The notes beneath the pieces are model-generated. The model worked only from the letters and a program-made list of their open reading frames with translations, was not told the origin of the DNA and ran no database searches. From the NCBI GenBank assembly GCA_025354985.1, contig JANXLU010000034.1, positions 1 to 48,414 on the forward strand: a stretch of 48,414 nt of DNA, written 5' to 3'. Positions 8,763 to 16,193 of this stretch are shown here, piece after piece (the first letter of the stretch is position 1; each line of letters opens with the position of its first letter). The stretch comes from Chloroflexota bacterium. GTDB taxonomy: Bacteria > Chloroflexota > Anaerolineae > J036 > Brachytrichaceae. The translations under genes and the position numbers were made by a program.

Positions 8763-8790
8763 ATATCTCTAAAGAATGGTTTGGAGATAT
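8763..8790. promoter_or_regulatory. Inverted repeat upstream of the adh -10 box, candidate regulator site
   Basis: ATATCTC (8763-8769) and GAGATAT (8784-8790) are perfect 7-bp arms 14 nt apart, centred about 18 bp upstream of the adh -10 box, in the -35 region. No -35 consensus is visible, so an activator or repressor could bind here. Between this site and the ABC gene end (8791-8867) I see only a short TTGACA/TGTCAA palindrome at 8841-8855. Confidence 0.35.
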
Positions 8791-8867
8791 CAATCAGATT
8801 GCGGGAGTTCACTTTTTCAAATACGCCACGGTGAGTCGGATTGACACTTTGTCAAGCGGATTCGGAA

Positions 8868-9587
8868 TCAGGCGGAGGCCAGAATCGGGGCGTTTACAAC
8901 CGCGTTTGCGATGCGCCCATCTTTTAGCTCCAGCACTTGATCGGCATATTCGAGCGCGAGCGGATCGTGACTGCTCATGAGCAGGGTCAGGTTTTGCTCT
9001 GCAACCAACCGGCGTAGCAGCCCCAAAATTTCCCGGCTGGTGTTGGTGTCCAGCTCGGCGGTTGGCTCGTCGGCAATCAGTAGTTTGGGCTGGTTTGCGA
9101 TTGCCCGTGCAATGGCTACGCGCTGTTGTTGACCACCGCTCATCTCGTGGGGTCGGTGATCCATCCATTTGGCCAGGCCCACCATGTTCAATACTTGCAT
9201 TGTGCGCTGACGGCGTTTGCCCAGTCCGCTGAGGCGCATGGGAAGCTCAATATTTTCGTAGGCGGAGAGCATGGGCATTAGCGCAAACGATTGGAACGCA
9301 AACCCAACCGTCGTGCGCCGCCACTCGGTCAACTGGGCGTCGTTCAGATGTTGCAGGTCTTTGCCAAAGCACCATACTTCGCCGCTGGTGGCGCGATCCA
9401 ACCCGCCCACACAATTCAAAAGCGTGGTCTTGCCGCTGCCACTTTTGCCCTTCACCCCGATCCAGGTGCCGGTGCGAATTTCAAGGTCAATACCTTTTAG
9501 TGCATGCACATCACCCGCCTGCGTTTTGTAGGTGCGCACCAGCTGTGAGGTGTGAATGGCGTAATCGGAATCGATGGAATTGCTCAC
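8868..9587 (-). CDS. ABC transporter ATP-binding protein (LolD/MacB/FtsE type)
   Basis: This is the ATPase subunit of a MacB/LolD-family transporter, the group that works with FtsX-like permeases in lipoprotein transport, antibiotic export or cell-envelope processes. Motifs in order are Walker A GKSGSGKTT, Q-loop FAFQSFALMP, signature MSGGQQQR, Walker B LLIADEPTAELD and the H-loop SSHD. The frame extends to GTG 9647, inside the preceding gene, but GTG 9587 gives 239 aa, the normal size for this family, and is preferred; translation is probably coupled to the gene upstream. No permease is encoded next to it. The pair with the ATPase at 9634-10500 may serve a permease elsewhere. Confidence 0.88.
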   Translation of the reverse strand: MSNSIDSDYAIHTSQLVRTYKTQAGDVHALKGIDLEIRTGTWIGVKGKSGSGKTTLLNCVGGLDRATSGEVWCFGKDLQHLNDAQLTEWRRTTVGFAFQSFALMPMLSAYENIELPMRLSGLGKRRQRTMQVLNMVGLAKWMDHRPHEMSGGQQQRVAIARAIANQPKLLIADEPTAELDTNTSREILGLLRRLVAEQNLTLLMSSHDPLALEYADQVLELKDGRIANAVVNAPILASA

Positions 9588-9633
9588 AATAAATTTTCTG
9601 CGCGATATAGACGGAACTTCGTTCCACGAAGCC

Positions 9634-10500
9634 CTAGTTGCCGCCACTCGGGCGGATTAAAAGTCCCTCCGGGGTTTCTTCGATACTTGCTTCCTTGGAA
9701 AAACCATATTTTTCACGCAGCAACTTGTTGATCTGTAGCCGACCCGTGCTGTCCAACATTACTCGGGACGCATGACCGGTCTCCACGCGCGTCTCGGTGG
9801 CAACCTTGCCGTCTTGAATTCCGATTACCCGGCGAACCTGCTTGGCAATGTCGCGGTCATGGCTGACGATGATGGTGGTAACACCAAGACGGCTGTTGAT
9901 CTCGCGAAAGGCTTCGTATATTTTGGACGCGGTGTCGGCATCAAGCTCGCCGGTAGGCTCATCGGCGAGCAATAGCTCAGGCGAGTTGGCCAGCGCCACG
10001 GCGATGGCCACGCGCTGCTGTTCCCCACCGCTCAGCGCAACCATGTGATGATCTTTCCGGTGACCAAGGTGCACGGTGTCAAGCAGTTCCAAGGCACGCC
10101 GCTTGGTCATGCGCGGCGAGAAACCAAGGAGCTGCATCGGCAGCTCTACATTTTGCACGGCGCTGAGGTATGGCACGAGGTTGCGCGCCCCTTGCTGCCA
10201 CACAAACCCAACCGCCGTTCGCCGATAGGTGTCCAGCTCGGTGTCGGTCATTGTCAAAAGGTTGCGCTTGTTCACCCGAATCTTTCCGGCGCTTGGTCGA
10301 TCCAGGCCACCGAGCACGTTCATCAGGGTGCTCTTGCCGCTTCCGCTGCTGCCCACGATGGCCATCAGCTCACCCTTTTCCACGCGCAAATCCAACCCTT
10401 GCAAAGCAACCACTTCAAGATCGGCCACCTTGTGGATTTTTACAAGGTTCTCACTCAAAATGAACGGTTCGTCGTCGGGCGAAGGGGTGACATCTGACAC
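9634..10500 (-). CDS. ABC transporter ATP-binding protein (MacB/LolD type) with C-terminal AbrB-like extension
   Basis: A 288-aa ATPase with Walker A GSSGSGKST, Q-loop FVWQQGARN, signature LSGGEQQR, Walker B LLLADEPTGELD and H-loop VSHD. It is about 50 residues longer than LolD. The extra tail (about 244-288: MLDSTGRLQINKLLREKYGF, then EETPEGLLIRP) reads like a SpoVT/AbrB swapped-hairpin domain, whose family pattern is a D-x-x-G-R-hydrophobic-x-I-P-x-x-hydrophobic-R strand, then an acidic hairpin ending in LRP. Here I-N replaces I-P. Such tails may mediate dimerisation or DNA binding; the role here is unknown. GTG 10500 is supported by TAAAAT 6 nt upstream. Confidence 0.88.
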   Translation of the reverse strand: MSDVTPSPDDEPFILSENLVKIHKVADLEVVALQGLDLRVEKGELMAIVGSSGSGKSTLMNVLGGLDRPSAGKIRVNKRNLLTMTDTELDTYRRTAVGFVWQQGARNLVPYLSAVQNVELPMQLLGFSPRMTKRRALELLDTVHLGHRKDHHMVALSGGEQQRVAIAVALANSPELLLADEPTGELDADTASKIYEAFREINSRLGVTTIIVSHDRDIAKQVRRVIGIQDGKVATETRVETGHASRVMLDSTGRLQINKLLREKYGFSKEASIEETPEGLLIRPSGGN

Positions 10501-10506
10501 AAAATG

Positions 10507-10512
10507 ATTTTA
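10507..10512 (-). promoter_or_regulatory. -10 box TAAAAT for the two-ATPase operon (leaderless)
   Basis: TAAAAT on the minus strand lies exactly 6 nt upstream of GTG 10500, the spacing seen at several other operon starts in this window. Confidence 0.55.
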
Positions 10513-10543
10513 CTGTGGTCGCGGCTCCGATATGAGTAACACC

Positions 10544-10552
10544 TGATAAAAT
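10544..10552 (+). promoter_or_regulatory. Extended -10 promoter (TGATAAAAT) for the candidate structured RNA
   Basis: TGA followed by TAAAAT matches an extended -10 (TGN plus hexamer at 10547-10552). The predicted start, about 10558-10560, falls right at the 5' strand of the closing stem of the RNA described next. Confidence 0.5.
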
Positions 10553-10558
10553 TCGATG

Positions 10559-10703
10559 TTACCGTCCACGAAGACGATTTACCCGCACGCGGCCTGGATG
10601 CTGAATGGTTGGCTGCGTGACGCACGCTGGCAGTTTTTGGTCGGGTGTGATCTGGGACGGTGCATAACGGGAGCTGCGCTTTGCGCGCGGCTTCCGTTTT
10701 TTT
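10559..10703 (+). ncRNA. Candidate structured small RNA or gltB leader RNA of about 145 nt
   Basis: In the 276-bp gap between the ABC operon and gltB the + strand has a promoter, a foldable body and an intrinsic terminator in register. Closing stem P1 pairs ACCGTCC (10561-10567) with GGACGGT (10655-10661). P2 pairs GAT and ACCCG (10576-10578, 10581-10585) with CGGGT and ATC (10642-10646, 10650-10652). P3 is a 9-bp helix, CACGCGGCC (10586-10594) with GGCTGCGTG (10611-10619), containing one G-U pair. A second CACGC at 10623-10627 can compete for GCGTG (10615-10619), so two folds are possible. It is not a tRNA (no T-arm sequence), SRP RNA or T-box that I recognise. It is either an independent sRNA (6S-like in outline, but short) or an attenuator for gltB. 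Confidence 0.55.
10668..10703 (+). terminator. Intrinsic terminator in the gltB upstream region
   Basis: CGGGAGCTGCGC (10668-10679) pairs over 12 consecutive positions, with two G-U pairs, with GCGCGGCTTCCG (10685-10696) around a 5-nt loop. Seven T residues follow at 10697-10703. It lies 74 nt upstream of the gltB start, so it ends the candidate RNA rather than a protein-coding transcript. Confidence 0.8.
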
Positions 10704-10760
10704 GTCAAATTTACAAAAGTATTCGGCCTCTGAATTCAGCTTGGGGGATGGTGTAGTCGA

Positions 10761-10766
10761 TACAAT
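10761..10766 (+). promoter_or_regulatory. -10 box TACAAT for gltB
   Basis: TACAAT lies 10 nt upstream of ATG 10777, downstream of the terminator at 10668-10703. This gives gltB its own nearly leaderless transcript (leader of about 4 nt). Confidence 0.5.
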
Positions 10767-10776
10767 ATCATTAGAA

Positions 10777-13700
10777 ATGAACAACGGCGAGCAGTCTGAT
10801 CAACAAAAAACGTCACCGGGTTGGGGGAACTATCCAACCAACCTGTCACTGTATGACAAACGTTTTGAGCACGATGCCTGTGGCATTGGGTTCCTGGCCG
10901 ACCTTAGTGGCAGAGCCACCCACAAGGTGCTGGATGATGGTCTGCGATCTCTTGAGCGGTTGTCTCATCGTGGCGCGCTGGATGCCGATGGCAAGAGTGG
11001 AGATGGCGCCGGCGTGCTCACGACAATTCCAAATACGCTGATGAACCGCGAGCTGGAGCGGCAGGGGCAACGTGCCCAACGCCCGGGCGATTTGGCGGTC
11101 GGCATGCTCTTTCTGCCCAAACATGCCCAGGCAAATGCCCGCGCGCGGGTAATCATCGATGATGTTCTGGCCAAAAAGGGATTTGAGGTGCTGGCATGGC
11201 GCACTGTGGTTCATGAGCCAAACGTGCTTGGAATGCGCGCCTCCGGCGCCCTGCCGGATATCCAGCAGGTGTTGGTGTCACGCCCGGCGCATGTCATCAG
11301 TGATCTGGATTTTGATCAGCAGCTCTACTTGGTGCGCCGTATGGTCGAGAATCAAGTCATCGCAGAATCGTCCGCGGTGCCGGAGCTCGGCCAGACTTAC
11401 ATATCCTCTTTTTCCTGCCGCACCATTGTCTACAAGGCGCTGGTGGCCAGCATTCATCTGCGCCGGTTCTATATAGACCTGCAGGACCCGGAATACAAGT
11501 GCAGCATCATTGTGTTTCACCAGCGTTACAGCACCAATACGTTCCCATCCTGGGATAAGTGCCAGCCGTTTCGCTACATGTGTCATAACGGTGAAATCAA
11601 CACGATCGACGGCAACGTCGCCTGGATGACGGCGCGAGAAGCACACCTGGAAAGTCCAATTTGGGGCGCGGACATCGAGCACCTCAAACCAATCTGCAAT
11701 ACCGAAAGCAGCGACAGCGGGCGGTTCGACAATGCGCTTGAACTTTTGGTGCTAGGCGGGCGGGATATTCGTCACGCCATGAAGATGATGGTGCCGCAGG
11801 CATGGGAGAAAGATCCGGATATGCCAAACGCCGCGCGTGGATTCTTTCGCTACCATGCGAGCTTGATGGAGCCCTGGGACGGCCCGGCATCGCTGGTGTG
11901 GACGGATGGGGTGCTGGTCGGCCTGCAGCTTGATCGAAATGGTCTGCGCCCGGCGCGCTATATTCACACGCGCGATGGCATGTTGTATGCGGGCAGCGAA
12001 GTTGGCGCGTATGATGTTGAACCGGGCAACATTCTTGCCACGGGCAAAGTCTCACCCGGGCAAATGCTGTGTGGTGACACGGCCACACGCAAGGTCATGC
12101 TAAACGACGAAATTTTGCGGTTGTTGTCCGGGCGCAAGCCATACCGCGATATGGCGTCCCGGCAGCGCATTCGCCTGGAAGATCACGCCGATATCAAGAT
12201 GGAACAGCCCGCAGTTAACGGCGAGGCGTTGTCAATTCAACAGGCGGCACGCGGATGGACGAGCGAGGAAGTGACGGTCATTATCAAAACCATGTTCGAA
12301 GACGGGGCCGAGCCCGTCGGTAGCATGGGCGATGACACGCCCCACGCCGTGCTCAGTGCCAAGCCCCGACCACTTTATAACTATTTCAAGCAACGCTTTG
12401 CCGAGGTGACAAATCCACCGATCGATCATTTGCGTGAGGATCAGGTAATGGGTTTGCGCGTGCTTATCGGTGGGCGCGGAAACATCCTGGATGAGCGCGA
12501 AGAACATGCACATCTGGTTCGGCTCAAGAGTCCGATCCTCCGCAACGAGGAACTAAAGGCCATTCAACAGCTGGATGATCCGGCATTTCGCAGCGCAATC
12601 ATCGACTGTACTTTTGAAACGGGCCCGGTTGCCCCACGCGGCCAAAAATCCCGCCTGGAGATGGCGGTTCGCGACGTGTGTGTCAGGTGCGAAGCGGAGG
12701 TGCGCTCTGGCGCAAGCATCCTGATAGTGAGTGATCGACAGGTCGGGCTCACCCGTGCGGCAATCCCAATGTTACTCGTGGTTGGTGCCGTGCACCATCA
12801 CCTGATGCGCGTCGGTTTACGGTGGAAATGCAGCCTCATTTGTGAAACCGGAGAGGCGCGCGAAACGCATCATATGGCGTTGTTGGTTGGCTATGGCGCC
12901 AGCGCAATCAACCCATACCTGGCATTGGATACCGCCCGTGAACATGTGCAACGGGGCAAAGTGCGTGACAAGACTCTGGATGAAAATGCCGTGGTAAACA
13001 ACTACGTAAAGGCGTGTGAAAAAGGATTGCTCAAAATTATGAGCAAAATGGGCATCGCTTGTGTGGATGCCTACATGGGCGGCCAGATTTTTGAAGCGGT
13101 GGGGTTGGGGGCGGATTTGATTCAAACGGCATTTGTCGGCACCCCCTCGCGCGTCGGCGGAATTGGATTTCCCGAACTTGAGCACGAGGTGATGTCCTGG
13201 CACGCCGCGGCATGGAATCAAAAATCGGACGCGGAAGGAGATTTTTCGCCCACCCGCCCGGCCTCAGGTGTGCACAAGCTGGATCACCCGGGGTTCTATA
13301 AGGAGCGCGTCGGCGGCGAGACCCATGGATACAGCACAAGGGCCGTTCACGCATTGCAACGTGCAGTCCGCCTGCAGGGACTATTTGAATACGACGGCGA
13401 ACGGGAGTTGGTGACGGGTATTGCTCGCACCATGGTCAAAACTTTTCATCTTAGCGGGAACTTTGACGAGGGATTCAAACTGTATCGCGAATTTGCCGAT
13501 TTGTATGGTGACCCGCATCACGCCATTGAGCCGCGTGATTTGTTGACGATCAAAAGTGACCGTGATCCAATTTCAATAGATGAGGTCGAGCCAATAGCTT
13601 CAATTTTGAAGCGGTTTTCCTCTGCGGCGATGTCTCTCGGCGCGCTGTCACCCGAGGCGCATGAGAACCTTGCCATTGCCATGACCCGATTGGGTGCGCT

Positions 13701-15528
13701 CAGCAACAGTGGTGAAGGCGGCGAGGAGAGCAAGCGTTATACCGACGAACGCAATTCCGGGATCAAGCAGGTGGCCAGTGGGCGTTTCGGTGTTACGCCC
13801 AGCTATTTGATGAGCGCGAGCGAGCTGCAAATAAAAATGGCCCAGGGAAGCAAGCCCGGCGAGGGCGGGCAGATACCCGGTCACAAGGTTACCGAGCTGA
13901 TTGCAAAGGTGCGGCACACGGTGCCGGGTGTGGCCCTGATATCACCGCCTCCACATCACGATATTTACAGCATCGAAGACCTGAGCCAGCTTATTTATGA
14001 TCTTAAGCAGATCAACCCTGCGGCGAAGATCAGCGTAAAGTTGGTGGCCCAGGCTGGTGTTGGCACCATTGCCGCCGGTGTCGCCAAGGGGCAGGCTGAC
14101 ATCATTGTGATTAGTGGCCATAGCGGCGGCACCGGCGCTTCTCCACTCAGCTCGATCAAGAACGCCGGAATGCCGTGGGAGTTGGGCGTGGCAGAAACAC
14201 AACAGACGCTGCTTGGCAACAATCTTCGTGGTCGGGTAAAGGTGCGCACCGACGGGGGCATACGTACAGGTCGCGAAGTCATGATTGCCGGGCTGCTCGG
14301 CGCCGACGAAATGAGCTTCGGCACCACCACGCTCATTGCCGAGGGGTGCATTATGGCGCGGGTTTGTCACCTCAACACCTGCCCGGTGGGCATTACCACC
14401 CAAAAACCTGAACTCAGAACCAAGTTTGAGGGCAAGCCGGAGCACGTCATGGCCTATTTGCTCTACGTGGCCCGGGATGTTCGCGAACATCTGGCCCGCA
14501 TGGGATACAAGACGTTTGACGAAATTGTCGGTCGCGGTGACCTGCTGACGCAAATCTGCACCGAGCACCACCCCGATGGTTTCGGATCGCACGTGGATGA
14601 CGACGGCGACCCGGCGCAAACCAAGGCGTCGTTGGTGATGCTCAAGACCTTGATCTCATTGCCCTACGCCGATCGCGCACTACATTACGCGGCGGAGCGC
14701 GGCCTGGAAGTCCGCAATGCGCTAAACGATCAAATTGTGAACGACGCGGCCCCCGCAATTGATGAGGGCTGGCAGGTGCGATTGCATTATTCGATCCGCA
14801 ACATGGATCGCAGTATTGGTGCACGCCTGAGCGGGGCCATCACATCCAAATATCATGACGCGGGTCTTGCCAAGGGCACTATTGAAATGGACTTTCGCGG
14901 ATACGCCGGGCAAAGCTTTGGTGCTTTTACCACCAACGGCATGGGCTTGCACCTCATCGGAGCCGCCAACGACTATGTTGGCAAGGGGATGACCGGCGGA
15001 GAAATTTCAATTCGACCGTTTCCGGAGGTGACCTACGACTGGAGCGCCAACCACGCGCTAGGCAATACGGCGCTCTATGGCGCCACGGGTGGCGCTCTAT
15101 TTGCTGCTGGCAAGGCCGGAGAACGTTTTGCGGTTCGCAACAGCGGCTGCTGTGCCGTTGTGGAAGGCGTGGGCGAAAATGCGTTGGAATACATGACTGG
15201 TGGCGTGGTGGTCGTGCTTGGGGGCACCGGGCGAAATTTTGCGGCGGGCATGACCGGTGGGATGGCCTTTGTTTATGACGAAGATGGTACATTCCTGAAC
15301 CGGGTTAACCCCGAACTCGTCGATGTTGACCGCGTGACCAATCCCGGCATGAAAAAACTGGTCAAGAACCTGGTGCGTCGCCACTATGAACTGACGAACA
15401 GCCCCAAAGCGCGCGACCTGCTGCGCAACTGGGAGGAAACATTGCTTTCGTTCCGCCGGATCCTGCCCAAGGATCAGGTGGCGGCCATCGAGTCCAAGAA
15501 CGAATTTGGCGACTACCAGACCACCTAA
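10777..15528 (+). CDS. gltB: Glutamate synthase large subunit (GOGAT)
   Basis: GltB takes the amide nitrogen of glutamine and, on its FMN domain, reductively aminates 2-oxoglutarate to glutamate. From ATG 10777 it has 1583 aa. A short propeptide precedes the N-terminal nucleophile, C35 in DACGIGF, of the class II glutaminase domain (about 35-430). The FMN barrel carries LSPEAHENLAIAMTRLG and the GEGGEESKRY loop, and the 3Fe-4S cluster cysteines are spaced C-x5-C-x4-C in CIMARVCHLNTCPVG. The C-terminal part is the beta-helix with GALFAAGKAGERFAVRNSG. An upstream in-frame start (10660) would run through the terminator and is rejected. No gltD follows, so the enzyme may be ferredoxin-dependent or use a distant small subunit. 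Confidence 0.96.
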   Translation: MNNGEQSDQQKTSPGWGNYPTNLSLYDKRFEHDACGIGFLADLSGRATHKVLDDGLRSLERLSHRGALDADGKSGDGAGVLTTIPNTLMNRELERQGQRAQRPGDLAVGMLFLPKHAQANARARVIIDDVLAKKGFEVLAWRTVVHEPNVLGMRASGALPDIQQVLVSRPAHVISDLDFDQQLYLVRRMVENQVIAESSAVPELGQTYISSFSCRTIVYKALVASIHLRRFYIDLQDPEYKCSIIVFHQRYSTNTFPSWDKCQPFRYMCHNGEINTIDGNVAWMTAREAHLESPIWGADIEHLKPICNTESSDSGRFDNALELLVLGGRDIRHAMKMMVPQAWEKDPDMPNAARGFFRYHASLMEPWDGPASLVWTDGVLVGLQLDRNGLRPARYIHTRDGMLYAGSEVGAYDVEPGNILATGKVSPGQMLCGDTATRKVMLNDEILRLLSGRKPYRDMASRQRIRLEDHADIKMEQPAVNGEALSIQQAARGWTSEEVTVIIKTMFEDGAEPVGSMGDDTPHAVLSAKPRPLYNYFKQRFAEVTNPPIDHLREDQVMGLRVLIGGRGNILDEREEHAHLVRLKSPILRNEELKAIQQLDDPAFRSAIIDCTFETGPVAPRGQKSRLEMAVRDVCVRCEAEVRSGASILIVSDRQVGLTRAAIPMLLVVGAVHHHLMRVGLRWKCSLICETGEARETHHMALLVGYGASAINPYLALDTAREHVQRGKVRDKTLDENAVVNNYVKACEKGLLKIMSKMGIACVDAYMGGQIFEAVGLGADLIQTAFVGTPSRVGGIGFPELEHEVMSWHAAAWNQKSDAEGDFSPTRPASGVHKLDHPGFYKERVGGETHGYSTRAVHALQRAVRLQGLFEYDGERELVTGIARTMVKTFHLSGNFDEGFKLYREFADLYGDPHHAIEPRDLLTIKSDRDPISIDEVEPIASILKRFSSAAMSLGALSPEAHENLAIAMTRLGALSNSGEGGEESKRYTDERNSGIKQVASGRFGVTPSYLMSASELQIKMAQGSKPGEGGQIPGHKVTELIAKVRHTVPGVALISPPPHHDIYSIEDLSQLIYDLKQINPAAKISVKLVAQAGVGTIAAGVAKGQADIIVISGHSGGTGASPLSSIKNAGMPWELGVAETQQTLLGNNLRGRVKVRTDGGIRTGREVMIAGLLGADEMSFGTTTLIAEGCIMARVCHLNTCPVGITTQKPELRTKFEGKPEHVMAYLLYVARDVREHLARMGYKTFDEIVGRGDLLTQICTEHHPDGFGSHVDDDGDPAQTKASLVMLKTLISLPYADRALHYAAERGLEVRNALNDQIVNDAAPAIDEGWQVRLHYSIRNMDRSIGARLSGAITSKYHDAGLAKGTIEMDFRGYAGQSFGAFTTNGMGLHLIGAANDYVGKGMTGGEISIRPFPEVTYDWSANHALGNTALYGATGGALFAAGKAGERFAVRNSGCCAVVEGVGENALEYMTGGVVVVLGGTGRNFAAGMTGGMAFVYDEDGTFLNRVNPELVDVDRVTNPGMKKLVKNLVRRHYELTNSPKARDLLRNWEETLLSFRRILPKDQVAAIESKNEFGDYQTT

Positions 15529-15539
15529 TGGATGCTCAC

Positions 15540-16154
15540 CTACTTCTGGTGTCGCTCGCGCAACCGCGTTAACACCGTGCGCAGAGCAACCGATCGCTCG
15601 CGCAGCAGCACCAGAAGGTGAAACAACAGATCGGCGCTTTCATCAATCAGCCGGTCATCAGTTTGCGCCACGCCGGCCATGGCCGTTTCGAGCCCTTCCT
15701 CTCCCACCTTTTGTGCAATCTTATGCCGGCCCTTTTTGAACAAGCTGGCCGTATAGCTGCCCTCGGGCGGGTTTGCCTGACGCGCGGCGATGACACCATC
15801 CAACTCATCCAGAAACCCTGCGGCGGGTGGCGCAAACGAAATGCCGGTCTGATCGATATCTGTAAAGAAGCAACTTTCATTGCCGGTGTGGCAGGTCGGG
15901 CCCTTGGGATCGGCACGGATCAAAATCGCATCACCATCACAATCGAGGCGCAGTTCGCGCAGTTTGAGGACGTGACCACTGGTTTCACCTTTGCGCCACA
16001 ATTGGTTGCGGCTTCGGCTAAAAAAAGTGACATCACCAGTCTCGCGGGTCAGCCTCAGACTTTCGGAATTCATCCATCCCAGCATCAACACCCGCCCGGA
16101 CACCGCGTCCTGCACAACCGCGGGAATCAGTCCGCGCTCATCAAACTTCAGCAT
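15540..16154 (-). CDS. hisIE: HisIE, bifunctional phosphoribosyl-AMP cyclohydrolase / phosphoribosyl-ATP pyrophosphatase
   Basis: HisIE performs steps 2 and 3 of histidine synthesis. From ATG 16154 the fusion has 204 aa, the usual length. The HisI half (about 1-110) includes MLGWMNSESLRLT, the SRSRNQLWRKGETSGH segment, and zinc and magnesium ligands in LDCDGDAILI and CHTGNESCF. The HisE half (about 115-204) has SYTASLFKKGRHKIAQKVGEE and a VLLRERS helix near the end. A longer reading to GTG 16205 crosses the tsaD start. ATG 16154 is preferred because TATGAT lies 7 nt upstream. It is divergent from tsaD, and its 3' end lies 11 bp from that of gltB. Confidence 0.95.
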   Translation of the reverse strand: MLKFDERGLIPAVVQDAVSGRVLMLGWMNSESLRLTRETGDVTFFSRSRNQLWRKGETSGHVLKLRELRLDCDGDAILIRADPKGPTCHTGNESCFFTDIDQTGISFAPPAAGFLDELDGVIAARQANPPEGSYTASLFKKGRHKIAQKVGEEGLETAMAGVAQTDDRLIDESADLLFHLLVLLRERSVALRTVLTRLRERHQK

Positions 16155-16161
16155 GGGCATC

Positions 16162-16167
16162 ATCATA
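16162..16167 (-). promoter_or_regulatory. -10 box TATGAT for hisIE (leaderless)
   Basis: TATGAT on the minus strand is 7 nt upstream of ATG 16154. It lies 14 bp from the tsaD -10 box on the opposite strand, so the two promoters are back to back. Confidence 0.55.
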
Positions 16168-16181
16168 CCGGTGTCGCCGGT

Positions 16182-16187
16182 TAAAAT
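16182..16187 (+). promoter_or_regulatory. -10 box TAAAAT for the tsaD-gatB-mce-selB operon (leaderless)
   Basis: TAAAAT is followed by exactly 6 nt and then GTG 16194. This decides the tsaD start against TTG 16188, which would directly abut the -10 box. Confidence 0.6.
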
Positions 16188-16193
16188 TTGTCT

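Noticed and set aside
8841-8855. TTGACA-CTT-TGTCAA palindrome read as a -35 box or terminator
   Set aside because: No -10 box follows at the right distance on either strand and no T-run is present.
10559-10667. A tRNA-Sec (selC) or other tRNA in the structured region
   Set aside because: The 7-bp closing stem looks acceptor-like, but there is no T-arm sequence (no GGTTCGA-type loop), no recognisable anticodon arm and no CCA context.
10556-10756. A 66-codon frame upstream of gltB
   Set aside because: It runs through an intrinsic terminator and stable stems, shows no protein family pattern, and its ATG is only 3 nt after the -10 box.
10660-10776. A longer N-terminus for gltB
   Set aside because: The extra frame overlaps the terminator at 10668-10703 and adds 39 residues to a propeptide that is usually short; ATG 10777 has a -10 box 10 nt upstream.
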